A stretch of DNA of 64,000 nucleotides from FEN-1219 sp039933105 (GTDB taxonomy: Bacteria > Pseudomonadota > Gammaproteobacteria > Steroidobacterales > Rariloculaceae). A program made the translations under genes and the position numbers. Each line of letters starts with the position of its first letter. The first letter of the stretch is position 1. Of this stretch, positions 50,050 to 57,392 are shown piece by piece. The notes under the pieces were generated by a model. The model did not search any database. It worked only from the letters and a program-made list of their open reading frames with translations, and had not been told where the DNA came from. The stretch lies in the NCBI GenBank assembly GCA_039933105.1, contig JBDTOT010000019.1, positions 22,246-86,245 of the forward strand, in the 5' to 3' direction.

Positions 50050-51608
50050 CTTCTGACGCGCAACGCAGTGAAGAATACGAGCGCGCGCTACTCGGCGCGC
50101 TATTGCTCGACCCGACCGCATGGGAACGGGTGCTACCGCTCAACGGTGGGGATTTCTCGCCGCAGAATCGTTTGATCTTCGCAGCGTTCGCCGACGCGAT
50201 CCGCCGCGGCGAGTCAGCGGATTCCGTGACCATCACTGAACGGTTAGAACGCGCGGGCCATCTTGAGCCGATCGGCGGGCGCGAATATCTCGCGCGACTG
50301 ATTCAAGACACGCCCGGCACGGCCAACTTGACCGGCTACGCGGCAAAGATCCGCGAGTATTCGGCGCGGCGGCAACTGCGCGAAACCCTATCCCATACGC
50401 TAGAGCGCATCGACCAAGGGCACGAGCTCGCCGAGATCACGACCGCAACACGCGAGGCTCTGCAGCGTGCGAGCGTGACGACTCCCCATGCCGAACCGCT
50501 ATACAACGCAACCGAGCTTTCGGTTGCCGATCTGCTCGACAGTGAACCGGAGCCGCGGCGCTGGATTCTGCGCGACCTATTGCCGTTAGGGATCGTCGGC
50601 CTACTCGCGGCCGGTGGCGGCACGGGTAAGAGCTTTTTCATATTGCAGATGGCGATTGCGATTGCGACCGGCCGCGCGTTTCTTGGGCTCGAGATCGCCG
50701 AGCCCGGAGCGGTGCTACTGCTCTGCGGTGAGGATGAGCGGGCCGAACTACACCGCCGCTTGTGGAGAATCGTTGACGCGCTGAAAGGCCGCGGGCAGTT
50801 CAGCGATAGCGATGACGAGCTGGTGCGTGAGCGGTTGCACATAGCCTCGCGTGTCGGTGAGGACAATCTACTAACGCAGGTTTTCAACGGCGCGGTTATC
50901 CGAACCGGGCTCGCCGAGCGGATCGCAGCGACGGCGGCGCAGATACCGGCGCTAAAAATGATCGGGCTTGATCCGGTGTCGCGATTTCGCGGCGGGGATG
51001 AAAACAGCAACGATGACGCGACGCGATACGTTGAAGCCGTCGAGACTCTGCGAGCAGCCACGGGCGCGACCGTGCTGATGGCGCATCACGTTAACAAGAT
51101 GGGGCTTGCCGCGGGAGCCGAGCGCTTGAGCGCGGAAGGCTTGCGCGGCGCATCGGCCATGATTGATGGCGTGCGGTGGGGTGTCGCCATGGGCACCCTG
51201 CGCAAGGATCAAGCGGAACAATTCGGCCTTGATCCAGAAGAAGCGCACCGATTCGTTCGCCTGGACGCGATCAAGAACAACTACGGCGCGCCATGGTCGG
51301 GGCTGTGGCTCGAGCGCACGCAAGGCGGGGTGCTCGTGCCGGCCGAGATGCCCGGGCGCCGATCCGAAAAGGTCGAGCAGCGCGGCGAGTTTCGGTATCG
51401 GGAAACCCTGCCAAAGATTCAAGGCTTGATCCGCCAGGAACGCGAGCAAGGCCGCACGATGACAAAAGGCCGCCTGCGCCAGTTCGCGGGGACTGCCGGT
51501 CTATTCGCGATGAGCGACCAGACGTTGCGCGGGGTGATTGAGCGGGCGTTAGCGGAAGGGGCGATTAAACGCCGAGTGAATGGCTCTGGCGAGGAATTGC
51601 ACCTGTGA
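50046..51608 (+). CDS. Replicative helicase: DnaB N-terminal domain fused to RepA-like AAA ATPase
   Basis: 520 residues. Residues 1-110 are a DnaB N-terminal domain (YERALLGALLLDPTAWERVL; LEPIGGREYLARLIQDTPGT). Residues ~170-400 are a RecA-like RepA/KaiC-type ATPase with Walker A GGGTGKS (190-196), an acidic CGEDER, Walker B-like MIGLDP (D309) and the LMAHHVNK motif. It should unwind the element's origin for autonomous or helper-dependent replication. No separate primase domain is present, unlike P4 alpha. ATGA overlaps couple both ends. Function is well supported; partner proteins are unknown. Confidence 0.85.
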   Translation: MTSDAQRSEEYERALLGALLLDPTAWERVLPLNGGDFSPQNRLIFAAFADAIRRGESADSVTITERLERAGHLEPIGGREYLARLIQDTPGTANLTGYAAKIREYSARRQLRETLSHTLERIDQGHELAEITTATREALQRASVTTPHAEPLYNATELSVADLLDSEPEPRRWILRDLLPLGIVGLLAAGGGTGKSFFILQMAIAIATGRAFLGLEIAEPGAVLLLCGEDERAELHRRLWRIVDALKGRGQFSDSDDELVRERLHIASRVGEDNLLTQVFNGAVIRTGLAERIAATAAQIPALKMIGLDPVSRFRGGDENSNDDATRYVEAVETLRAATGATVLMAHHVNKMGLAAGAERLSAEGLRGASAMIDGVRWGVAMGTLRKDQAEQFGLDPEEAHRFVRLDAIKNNYGAPWSGLWLERTQGGVLVPAEMPGRRSEKVEQRGEFRYRETLPKIQGLIRQEREQGRTMTKGRLRQFAGTAGLFAMSDQTLRGVIERALAEGAIKRRVNGSGEELHL

Positions 51609-51790
51609 TGCGCAACCCCGCGCACGCACAGTTTCGGAAACTGCCCGTAGCCGAGCGGACGCTCGCGGTAAGGCGAATTGCCGAAGCCTTCGGGATTCAT
51701 AGGGCGAGCTATGCGACGGGCTTGAGCGTTGAGGAAATTCGCCGATTGATGGCAACGAGCGAATACCATGACGCTACGCGGGTTAACTGA
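51608..51790 (+). CDS. Small HTH-like protein
   Basis: 60 residues beginning at ATG 51608, sharing one base with the helicase stop. The segment AVRRIAEAFGIHRASYATGL followed by SVEEIRRLM could form a helix-turn-helix. It overlaps the next gene by 23 bp. No family recognised. Confidence 0.4.
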   Translation: MRNPAHAQFRKLPVAERTLAVRRIAEAFGIHRASYATGLSVEEIRRLMATSEYHDATRVN

Positions 51791-52118
51791 CGCTGAGCTA
51801 GACCGCGCAACGTGCGCCTGCGGCGCGCAGTTCGCCGATTCTCTCGCTTGGTGCGCGCATCGTCCCTGGCTCACACGCTGGCACCGTGACCGCTGTCGAT
51901 GGCCCGAAGCGCTTTACCTTGGCGCAGACGATCTTTGGCAGTTACGCCCCGACGCTCGGGCGGCTGTGCAACGGGCAGAAATCGGCACCCCCGAAAACTA
52001 CCGCATACAGGCGCCGACACGCCGACCCCTTAGCGGGGTAGCGGGTAGGGCGCGAAAACGGCCAATGGGCGCGAGCCCCACAAACACCCCTAGCAACGGC
52101 GCGGGCTCCAGGGGCTAG
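51768..52118 (+). CDS. Small cysteine/histidine-containing unknown protein
   Basis: 116 residues from ATG 51768. The first half has CACGAQFADSLAWCAHRPWL and HRDRCRW, so four Cys/His residues could bind zinc; the second half is basic and proline-rich and probably disordered. It overlaps the previous small gene by 23 bp in another frame. I do not recognise it. Confidence 0.4.
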   Translation: MTLRGLTDAELDRATCACGAQFADSLAWCAHRPWLTRWHRDRCRWPEALYLGADDLWQLRPDARAAVQRAEIGTPENYRIQAPTRRPLSGVAGRARKRPMGASPTNTPSNGAGSRG

Positions 52119-52156
52119 GGTATGGGGCTAACGACCGATTCTCGGAAGGCTCAAGG

Positions 52157-52534
52157 ATGACCGCCGCGCAAGCTTCCGAGCTATTGCGCCGAGCGCTACG
52201 TGATGCGCAGTTCGGGCACAAGGTTTCTCCCGATGACCTAGCCCCGGCCCTAACGCTGCTGCGCGAGATCGAGCAGGGGAGCGTTAGCTCGACACGGGAA
52301 CAAATCGTCGGGCGTGCAGTGCTCGCGAAATTCAACGCGTATAACGAGCGCCGAGCGGCACAAGGCGCACGACTGCGCGCGGCGGTCGGCGAGATTCTAA
52401 GCATGAAACCGGACGTGAGCGCGGAGCAGATTCTCGCGACGCTGCAAAAACTCGGCGCACGCGCACTCGAACGCGAAACGCTGCCGAGTCTGCGCACGAT
52501 CCATTGGCATATGAGCGCAATTCGCAAAGCGTAG
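52157..52534 (+). CDS. Unknown helical protein of the element
   Basis: 125 residues, predicted almost entirely helical (AAQASELLRRALRDAQFGHK; GARLRAAVGEILSMKPDVSA; LERETLPSLRTIHWHMSAIR). The C-terminal part has the look of an HTH similar to small terminase or regulatory proteins (VSAEQILATLQKLG...LPSLRTIHWH), but nothing decisive. It precedes an excisionase-like gene. Confidence 0.45.
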   Translation: MTAAQASELLRRALRDAQFGHKVSPDDLAPALTLLREIEQGSVSSTREQIVGRAVLAKFNAYNERRAAQGARLRAAVGEILSMKPDVSAEQILATLQKLGARALERETLPSLRTIHWHMSAIRKA

Positions 52535-52559
52535 GCGTTGCAAAAATCGGTGAGCCAGT

Positions 52560-52814
52560 ATGCGACGCATGGAATTGCACACTGTATCAACGCCGAAAAT
52601 TTCCTACACGATGACCGAGGCCGAGCTTGCGACCGGCTTGAGTCGGGCGAGCCTTTATCGTGCGATCGCGCGCGGCGAACTGCGCCGGCAAAAGATCGGC
52701 AAGCGCACACTCATTCTGTCAGAGGATCTGCGCGCCTTTTGCGGCGGCGGATTAGATCGTCTCGCCGAAGCGCTGGCGCGAGCCACGCAACTGAACCGGA
52801 GGACCGCCGAATGA
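52560..52814 (+). CDS. Excisionase/HTH_17-type DNA-binding protein
   Basis: 84 residues. The stretch YTMTEAELATGLSRASLYRA followed by IARGELRRQKIGKRTLILSE and DLRAFC is the MerR-like/HTH_17 helix-turn-helix used by excisionases and small phage regulators. Start ATG 52560, with ATG 52569 as alternative. It overlaps the next gene by ATGA. Together with the AlpA-like protein it gives the element two MerR-fold regulators and no CI-type repressor. Confidence 0.75.
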   Translation: MRRMELHTVSTPKISYTMTEAELATGLSRASLYRAIARGELRRQKIGKRTLILSEDLRAFCGGGLDRLAEALARATQLNRRTAE

Positions 52815-53902
52815 TCTTCACCGAAAAAGACGTGAACCCCCCGCCGTCCGACGAGGCTGGCGAATTGGCTGACGCCAAGCGGAACGAAGACGAAACCCGG
52901 CGCAGCGACATTGAGAGCGCTTTTCGCGAAGCCAGTTCGAAATCGTCGGCAGATTCGGATTTCGAGAGCGCTGGCCCGTTGCTCGACGATCTCGAGGCGA
53001 GATTCCCCGGCCGCACTGCGCCGGAGATTGTTCGCCATTTCGCCAGTCGACACAGAGCCGTGATGGCCGACCCGGTGAATGGCGGCGCATTGATTGCGAG
53101 AGAGTACTCGCGCGATTCCCGGCTGTTTTCCGGCGACCGTGCTACCGCAAAAGATCCCCGCGCCGCGGACAATGAGGTCACGCTCACTCTGCCAGGCGGT
53201 CAAAAGGTCTATGCCGCGGAAGGCTCCCGCGCCCACGACGTGGCGAAGGCGGTAGCGGCCTCGATGCGCAACGACCGCGACGGCGAACAGTTACGCGAGT
53301 TGCAGCACGAGCTAACCGCCGCGTTCCCCGGATCGTCGAGTCTCACGGACGGACTGCGTTCGATGATCGCGTTTGACACTGCCGCGCAGCTAGATCCCGT
53401 AGGTGCCGCAGTCCGACTGGCTAGCGCGAACGGCGCACCCTTGAGCCCGGCCGACGTTCCCGTCTACCAGCAAACGCGCGCCCTAGCACAACTGATCGGG
53501 CCGCATTTCGAATTGCCTGAGTTTCAATCGCTGAAAGGTCGCGAGGACGAAGTAACCGCGCTGGTTGCATCGGGCGAGGTGTCGATTGACCAAGGCATTC
53601 GCGGCGTGCTCCGCCAAGCCGGCGAAGTGCTGGCATTCACCGACACCGCCAACGCAGAAATTAAAGCGATGGCGAAAAGCGCGGACTTCCCCCGCTTCAA
53701 GGAATTACGCCAGGACATGGCGCAAGCGCTCGAGGAAGGCAAAGCCAACTCTCTCCCGCAAGCCTACAAAATCGCCGACAAGGCCAAGCGCCGCCACCCG
53801 TCAGAATCCGAACGCCACGAGCAGCGCCGTGCCGATATTCAAAACGCAGGTAACGAGGCGTGGAAAAACCACAAGCGAAAGCGCGACAAGGCACTGCGCT
53901 AA
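52811..53902 (+). CDS. Unknown 363-residue protein of the element
   Basis: From ATG 52811 (ATGA overlap with the HTH gene) the protein has an acidic, low-complexity N-terminal third (PPSDEAGELADAKRNEDETR), a central region with regular helices (AHDVAKAVAASMRNDRDGEQ; LRSMIAFDTAAQLDPVGAAV) and a strongly basic end (HEQRRADIQNAGNEAWKNHK). This charge polarity is seen in scaffold, capsid-size-redirecting and DNA-packaging proteins, but I see no domain I can name. It is the largest unexplained protein of the element and sits in the position where satellites often encode capsid-interfering proteins. Confidence 0.5.
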   Translation: MIFTEKDVNPPPSDEAGELADAKRNEDETRRSDIESAFREASSKSSADSDFESAGPLLDDLEARFPGRTAPEIVRHFASRHRAVMADPVNGGALIAREYSRDSRLFSGDRATAKDPRAADNEVTLTLPGGQKVYAAEGSRAHDVAKAVAASMRNDRDGEQLRELQHELTAAFPGSSSLTDGLRSMIAFDTAAQLDPVGAAVRLASANGAPLSPADVPVYQQTRALAQLIGPHFELPEFQSLKGREDEVTALVASGEVSIDQGIRGVLRQAGEVLAFTDTANAEIKAMAKSADFPRFKELRQDMAQALEEGKANSLPQAYKIADKAKRRHPSESERHEQRRADIQNAGNEAWKNHKRKRDKALR

Positions 53903-53916
53903 ACACGGGAAACGCA

Positions 53917-53926
53917 TACCCCCATG
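53917..53926 (+). promoter_or_regulatory. TACCCCC abutting a start codon
   Basis: TACCCCC is followed directly by ATG 53924, the same junction as at the integrase (47385-47394). There is no Shine-Dalgarno at the usual distance here. A shared operator or translational control signal is possible. Confidence 0.4.
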
Positions 53927-54181
53927 AGCGATCACGCGCACGAAACAACTAAGGGCACCGCAGGAAATTCCACCGCAGGGGCAGCCATGCACGACAAGCC
54001 CATGCGACGGACACCGGAGGAAATCGCAGCATCGCGCTCGCATGTGCGATCAACCCAAGGCTTCCGGCCCGAGCAGAAAGGTGCGGACGAGCTGGCACGT
54101 ATTGCGGATTGTTTGGAGTCGCTGCGGCTTGATCTGCGAGTGCTCGTTGACGTGCTGAGCGGCGAGCGGGGGCGCGCATGA
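53924..54181 (+). CDS. Small unknown protein upstream of the repeat array
   Basis: 85 residues; a polar N-terminus (HAHETTKGTAGNSTAGAAMH), then RRTPEEIAASRSHVRSTQGF and an amphipathic helix (DELARIADCLESLRLDLRVL). The start follows TACCCCC without a good ribosome site. It ends in an ATGA overlap with the repeat-region frame. No family recognised. Confidence 0.45.
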   Translation: MSDHAHETTKGTAGNSTAGAAMHDKPMRRTPEEIAASRSHVRSTQGFRPEQKGADELARIADCLESLRLDLRVLVDVLSGERGRA

Positions 54182-54618
54182 GCGCGAAACCGCGAGTTGC
54201 GAGCTGGGTACGTTGGGTACTTTCTCGGCCGCACAAAGTTACCCGGCGCAATGCTAGTAACGGCGCGGGTTTGGGGCATGTGTTGGGTAGTGTTGGGTAC
54301 TTTCTCGGCCGAAATTCCTACCCAGCCCCGTTTTTGGGTGAAAGGAGGGTGTTGGGTAGGGTGGGTACTTTTGCCGAAAAAAAAGTTACCCAGCCCAAAG
54401 CCAATGGTGGCGCGGGTTTGAGCTGGGTAAAGGGTAACTTCGATTTCTACCCAACCTACCCAGCGCAAAGCCATACGTGGCGCGGGTTTGAGCTGGGTAA
54501 CTTTTTCCCCCCTAAAGGGGGGACTGGAAAGTACCCAGCCCCCCTTAGGGGTGCTGGTTACCCAACCGGATCGCTCTCCCATGCCAAACCGTCTTTTTCT
54601 TCGGACTTAAGAGCATGA
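54178..54618 (+). CDS. Open frame through the TGGGTA repeat array (doubtful gene)
   Basis: 146 residues, joined by ATGA overlaps both to the gene before (54178) and to the gene after (54615), which argues for translation. The protein, however, is dictated by the DNA repeats (GFELGNFFPP, SWVKGNFDFYPTYPA) and the opposite strand is also open through the whole array, as expected when stops are excluded by repeat composition. It is probably a repeat-derived reading frame; translation through it may couple downstream genes. Confidence 0.25.
   Translation: MSAKPRVASWVRWVLSRPHKVTRRNASNGAGLGHVLGSVGYFLGRNSYPAPFLGERRVLGRVGTFAEKKVTQPKANGGAGLSWVKGNFDFYPTYPAQSHTWRGFELGNFFPPKGGTGKYPAPLRGAGYPTGSLSHAKPSFSSDLRA
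54205..54564. repeat. TGGGTA/TACCCA hexamer array with 70-80-bp direct repeats
   Basis: TGGGTA starts at 54205, 54214, 54284, 54294, 54353, 54362, 54424 and 54494; its complement TACCCA starts at 54319, 54387, 54448, 54457, 54532 and 54559: 14 hexamers in 360 bp. Larger units repeat as well: a 20-bp identity at 54212-54231 and 54292-54311 (80 bp apart) and a 24-bp identity at 54407-54430 and 54477-54500 (70 bp apart). Short A- and T-runs separate the hexamers. This looks like an iteron-type protein-binding array, a candidate replication origin or terminase recognition (pac/cos) region. Confidence 0.85.
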
Positions 54619-55100
54619 CCAGCGATCACGATGACGATGACGCTGTGCCGCGTTCGGCCTACACGGGTGGCGCGCTTGAGATCGGCGCCCCTGTCCGGGT
54701 GTCGCGCCTGAACACCCCGCGGCATATCCGCGCCGAGCTCGGCCGGGTGTATCGGGAGAGCCGTCGCCGCCACGGCCGACACCCCGATTCACAGGTAGCC
54801 GGCCGATTGTCTCGAATGCTCGCCGAGCTGCATTCGGCCGTGGTGTTCGACGAAGAAATGCGGACGCTGCAGGCCGAAGTGTTGGAGCTGCGGCAATTCC
54901 TATTTTTGAGAGGTACAAACGATGGCTCTAGGCTCTTTGAAATCAACGGGGCCGAGCCTCGCAGTCTTGCAGAAGCAGCTCGCGGAGCTGGAGAAGAAAG
55001 TCGGCGGCTCACGCACGGGGCCGGTGTTGGCGCTGACGATGACGCGGGGCGAGAGCCCGGAGTTAGTGCTACGAGCTTGGCGGAAAGAAAACCCCAATGA
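54615..55100 (+). CDS. Unknown protein overlapping the next gene
   Basis: 161 residues from ATG 54615 (ATGA overlap upstream). Residues 1-100 look genuine: an acidic start (DHDDDDAVPRS), then NTPRHIRAELGRVYRESRRR and a helix (LHSAVVFDEEMRTLQAEVLE). The last ~60 residues overlap the 54922 gene in another frame and are compositionally different. I do not recognise the family. A helical, basic protein just before terL would be compatible with a small terminase role, but this is not shown. Confidence 0.5.
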   Translation: MTSDHDDDDAVPRSAYTGGALEIGAPVRVSRLNTPRHIRAELGRVYRESRRRHGRHPDSQVAGRLSRMLAELHSAVVFDEEMRTLQAEVLELRQFLFLRGTNDGSRLFEINGAEPRSLAEAARGAGEESRRLTHGAGVGADDDAGREPGVSATSLAERKPQ

Positions 55101-55320
55101 TCCCGAGCCCGAAGTGACTGTGCTAACCGAGATCTTCGGCGCGCTGCCGCGGCTCGAGCTTGCGACCGAGGCCAGCATTGCCGAAGCGCTGCCGGGGGTG
55201 AAAGCGTTTCTCGTGCAGCTTGGCGACCACGCGGCGATTGAACGCTGGCGAGGGCTGGCTCTGCTCGCGGGGCTCGACTATGACGCGGCCGAGATGATCT
55301 GCTCCGGGGTGGTGCATTGA
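54922..55320 (+). CDS. Unknown protein preceding terminase, candidate packaging accessory
   Basis: 132 residues from ATG 54922, preceded by GAGAGG about 9 nt upstream. It starts with a short coiled coil (AVLQKQLAELEKKVGG), followed by an alpha-rich domain (SPELVLRAWRKENPNDPEPE; AAIERWRGLALLAGLDYDAA). It overlaps the preceding gene by 179 bp. The location 158 bp upstream of terL is where small terminase subunits usually lie, but no HTH is evident. Function is not known. Confidence 0.55.
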   Translation: MALGSLKSTGPSLAVLQKQLAELEKKVGGSRTGPVLALTMTRGESPELVLRAWRKENPNDPEPEVTVLTEIFGALPRLELATEASIAEALPGVKAFLVQLGDHAAIERWRGLALLAGLDYDAAEMICSGVVH

Positions 55321-55401
55321 GCGCTTCGAAGTCTCGAGCAGACTCCCAAGGATCGGCTACGGGCCGCGTATCTGCGACGATGCCGTGGCGGTGGTTTGGC
55401 A

Positions 55402-55423
55402 GATACCCCCTAGGATACCCCCT
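55402..55423 (+). repeat. Two direct copies of GATACCCCCT before terL
   Basis: GATACCCCCT at 55402-55411 and 55414-55423, 12 bp apart. They belong to the TACCCCC motif group of the element and lie 56 bp upstream of the terminase ATG. Regulatory or packaging-site role is inferred. Confidence 0.6.
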
Positions 55424-55478
55424 ACCCACCACCCGAGCGCGTCCCCTACGCGTTCCCTGAGGCTTAAACGGGCACTCC

Positions 55479-56849
55479 ATGCAGACCCGCCTAATCCGCT
55501 CCCAAGTCCCCCGAGCCTTCGAGCCGCTACTCGCGCCGGCTCGGTACAAAGGTGCCTGGGGCGGTCGCGGTTCCGGCAAGTCGCATCATTTCGCCGAGCG
55601 GCTAACCCTACGGTGCCACGAGCGCCCGACCCGTGCCGTATGCGTTCGCGAGGTTCAATTAAGCCTGCGAGATTCCGTGCGCCAATTGCTCGCCGACAAG
55701 ATCGAAGCGCTTGGGCTCGCGGGCGAGTTCGAAGTGTTAGACGCGGAGATCCGCGGCAAGCGTTCGGGGAGCCTAATCACGTTTCGCGGTATGTCGGCGG
55801 TGACGGCCGAGAGCATTAAATCACTCGAAGCCTATGACATTGCCTGGGTCGAAGAAGCGCAAACCCTTTCCGAGCGCTCGTTGATGCTGCTCCGGCCGAC
55901 GATCCGCAAAGAGGGCTCGGAGATTTGGGCGAGCTGGAATCCGCGATACCGAACCGATCCGATAGACGAGTTTTTTCGCTACAAACCGCCGCGAGGTGCG
56001 GTGTCGGTCTCTGTGAACTGGCGGGACAATCCATGGTTCCCCGACGTGCTAAGCCGCGAGCTCGAGCACGACTACGCGACCGACCCCGAGCAGGCCGCGC
56101 ACGTTTGGGGCGGGGAGTACGGCGTAGAACACGGCGCGATTCTCGGCCGGCTCGTTGAGTCCGCAGAGCGTGAGGGGCGAATCAACGACAACGTTGAGTA
56201 TTTCCCTGACGGCCCCGCCGTGGAGATTTCGAGCGATCTAGGCTTTCGCGACACTGCGTCATGGTGGTTTTGGCAGCGTCGCGTTGGGGGCTTTGCGTTG
56301 CTCGACTATGACGCCGACACCGGGCTAGACGCGGAGGAATGGATACCGCGCCTGCAGAAGCGCTTAGAGGGCGAGGGCTGGCCGCTCGGGTATATCTGGC
56401 TCCCGCACGATGCGAGAAACCGAACGTTTCAATCTCGCCACACTGTGCGCGAGCAATTTCTCGAAGCCTTCGGTAACAAGGTCCGCATCGTTCCAAAGAC
56501 TTCGAAAACCGATCGCATCAACGCTGCGCGCACGATCTTGAAGCGCTGCGAGTTCCACAAGACGCGTTGCGAGGTCGGGCTAGAGGGCTTGCGTGCGTGG
56601 TCCTACGAGTTCAACCCGGAAACCGGGATCTTCAGCAAGGAGCCAGCGCATACGGCAGCGAGCCACCCCGCGGACGGTTATTCGTATGGCGCTCAGATGA
56701 TGACCGAAGCGCCAGCAGCAGAGGCCGCACGCGATGAGCGCATGGTGTGCATCGGGCCGGAAACGAAAACAACCCGGCCCCCGACATGGGATGAGTTTTG
56801 CGAGGCCGGCGACAAAGCGCGCCGTGGCGCATTTGATGGCGAGGTTTAG
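55479..56849 (+). CDS. terL: Phage large terminase subunit TerL
   Basis: 456 residues. The ATPase has Walker A GGRGSGKS (28-35), Walker B with catalytic Glu in AYDIAWVEEAQT (E125/E126) and the coupling motif ASWNP; the RNase H-like nuclease begins at EISSDLGFRDTASWWFW (D253). The closest named group is the PBSX/Terminase_3 type. TerL translocates DNA into a procapsid and cuts the concatemer. The element encodes no capsid or portal, so the protein could redirect a helper phage capsid, or remain from a lost prophage. All catalytic motifs are intact. Confidence 0.92.
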   Translation: MQTRLIRSQVPRAFEPLLAPARYKGAWGGRGSGKSHHFAERLTLRCHERPTRAVCVREVQLSLRDSVRQLLADKIEALGLAGEFEVLDAEIRGKRSGSLITFRGMSAVTAESIKSLEAYDIAWVEEAQTLSERSLMLLRPTIRKEGSEIWASWNPRYRTDPIDEFFRYKPPRGAVSVSVNWRDNPWFPDVLSRELEHDYATDPEQAAHVWGGEYGVEHGAILGRLVESAEREGRINDNVEYFPDGPAVEISSDLGFRDTASWWFWQRRVGGFALLDYDADTGLDAEEWIPRLQKRLEGEGWPLGYIWLPHDARNRTFQSRHTVREQFLEAFGNKVRIVPKTSKTDRINAARTILKRCEFHKTRCEVGLEGLRAWSYEFNPETGIFSKEPAHTAASHPADGYSYGAQMMTEAPAAEAARDERMVCIGPETKTTRPPTWDEFCEAGDKARRGAFDGEV

Positions 56850-56853
56850 CCAC

Positions 56854-57127
56854 ATGGAAATAGTCGGAGCGGGCAACGTGTCGGTGCTTCGCGGCGAGAC
56901 CGCGACGCGGGTAATCGTCACGGCACGAAGACGGGCAGCGTACCGAGATCGAATTGGATCGCCAGCCCCTTTGGATCGCCTACGCATCACTCGCGTTCGG
57001 CACGGGGTCGTTGGCGTTCTCCGTGTTGGCGTTCCTCGGTGGTGGGCCGGGCGTGACGGTCGATGACGCTTTTTCGTCTTCGTGTCGCCATCGAGCGCGA
57101 GTTAGTCCCGGTTCCACGCCTCGTTGA
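56854..57127 (+). pseudogene. Possible frameshifted small membrane protein
   Basis: An open frame from ATG 56854 gives MEIVGAGNVSVLRGETATRV and then turns arginine-rich, ending at 57066. From about 56920 the frame two bases on reads HEDGQRTEIELDRQPLWIAY and then a convincing TM helix (ASLAFGTGSLAFSVLAFLGG), ending at TGA 57127. A one- or two-base indel near 56918-56930 would join them into a ~90-residue single-TM protein. This is either a real frameshift or a sequencing error. Confidence 0.4.
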
Positions 57128-57392
57128 GCCACTTAAATTGCTCGGCATGGCCAATGGCGGCCCAGATGTTCGGATCGTCCATCCGCACGGCCAGGATGGT
57201 CTTGCCGGGCAAGAGGCGGTGAATCTGATCCCTTAGTTCTACCGTAGTGAGCTTGTCCGTTCGGTCCGTCATCAGCCATGCGTCACTGAGGTGATGCCAG
57301 AAGCCATAGGGCGTTGTTTGCAGGTGCTTCGTGACAGTATCCTGTTCCTGCGCGGTGGCTTCATCGACGAGAAGTACAAATCGCCTACTCAT
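57102..57392 (-). CDS. Small SinR/Cas2-like protein of the cargo cassette
   Basis: 96 residues. The pattern RRFVLLVDEATAQEQDTVTK, then GFWHHLSDAWLMTDRTDKLT, then LRDQIHRLLPGKTILAVRMD resembles SinR-family and Cas2/VapD ferredoxin-like proteins, in which a first strand, a helix, a W(W/H)H-L-x3-W-L(I/M) strand and a final ILxxRV strand recur. No catalytic residue set is evident. It overlaps the upstream two-TM gene by ATGA and both are transcribed against the rest of the element. The fold is inference from pattern, not alignment. Putative function: regulator, sensor or toxin partner of the membrane protein. Confidence 0.55.
   Translation of the reverse strand: MSRRFVLLVDEATAQEQDTVTKHLQTTPYGFWHHLSDAWLMTDRTDKLTTVELRDQIHRLLPGKTILAVRMDDPNIWAAIGHAEQFKWLNEAWNRD

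Noticed and set aside
54178..54570. Repeat array considered as a CRISPR array
   Set aside because: Repeats are 6-bp motifs in both orientations with irregular spacing and no uniform 25-40-bp repeat with unique spacers; no cas gene is present.
53932..54582. 216-residue minus-strand frame across the repeat array
   Set aside because: It consists of the reverse translation of the hexamer repeats plus an antisense shadow of the 53924 gene; no ribosome site.
57102..57392. Small minus-strand protein considered as a CRISPR Cas2 or as the mCpol polymerase of Panoptes-type two-TM systems
   Set aside because: No cas1, no array, and no GGDD-type catalytic motif. Only general SinR/Cas2-like strand patterns are present.
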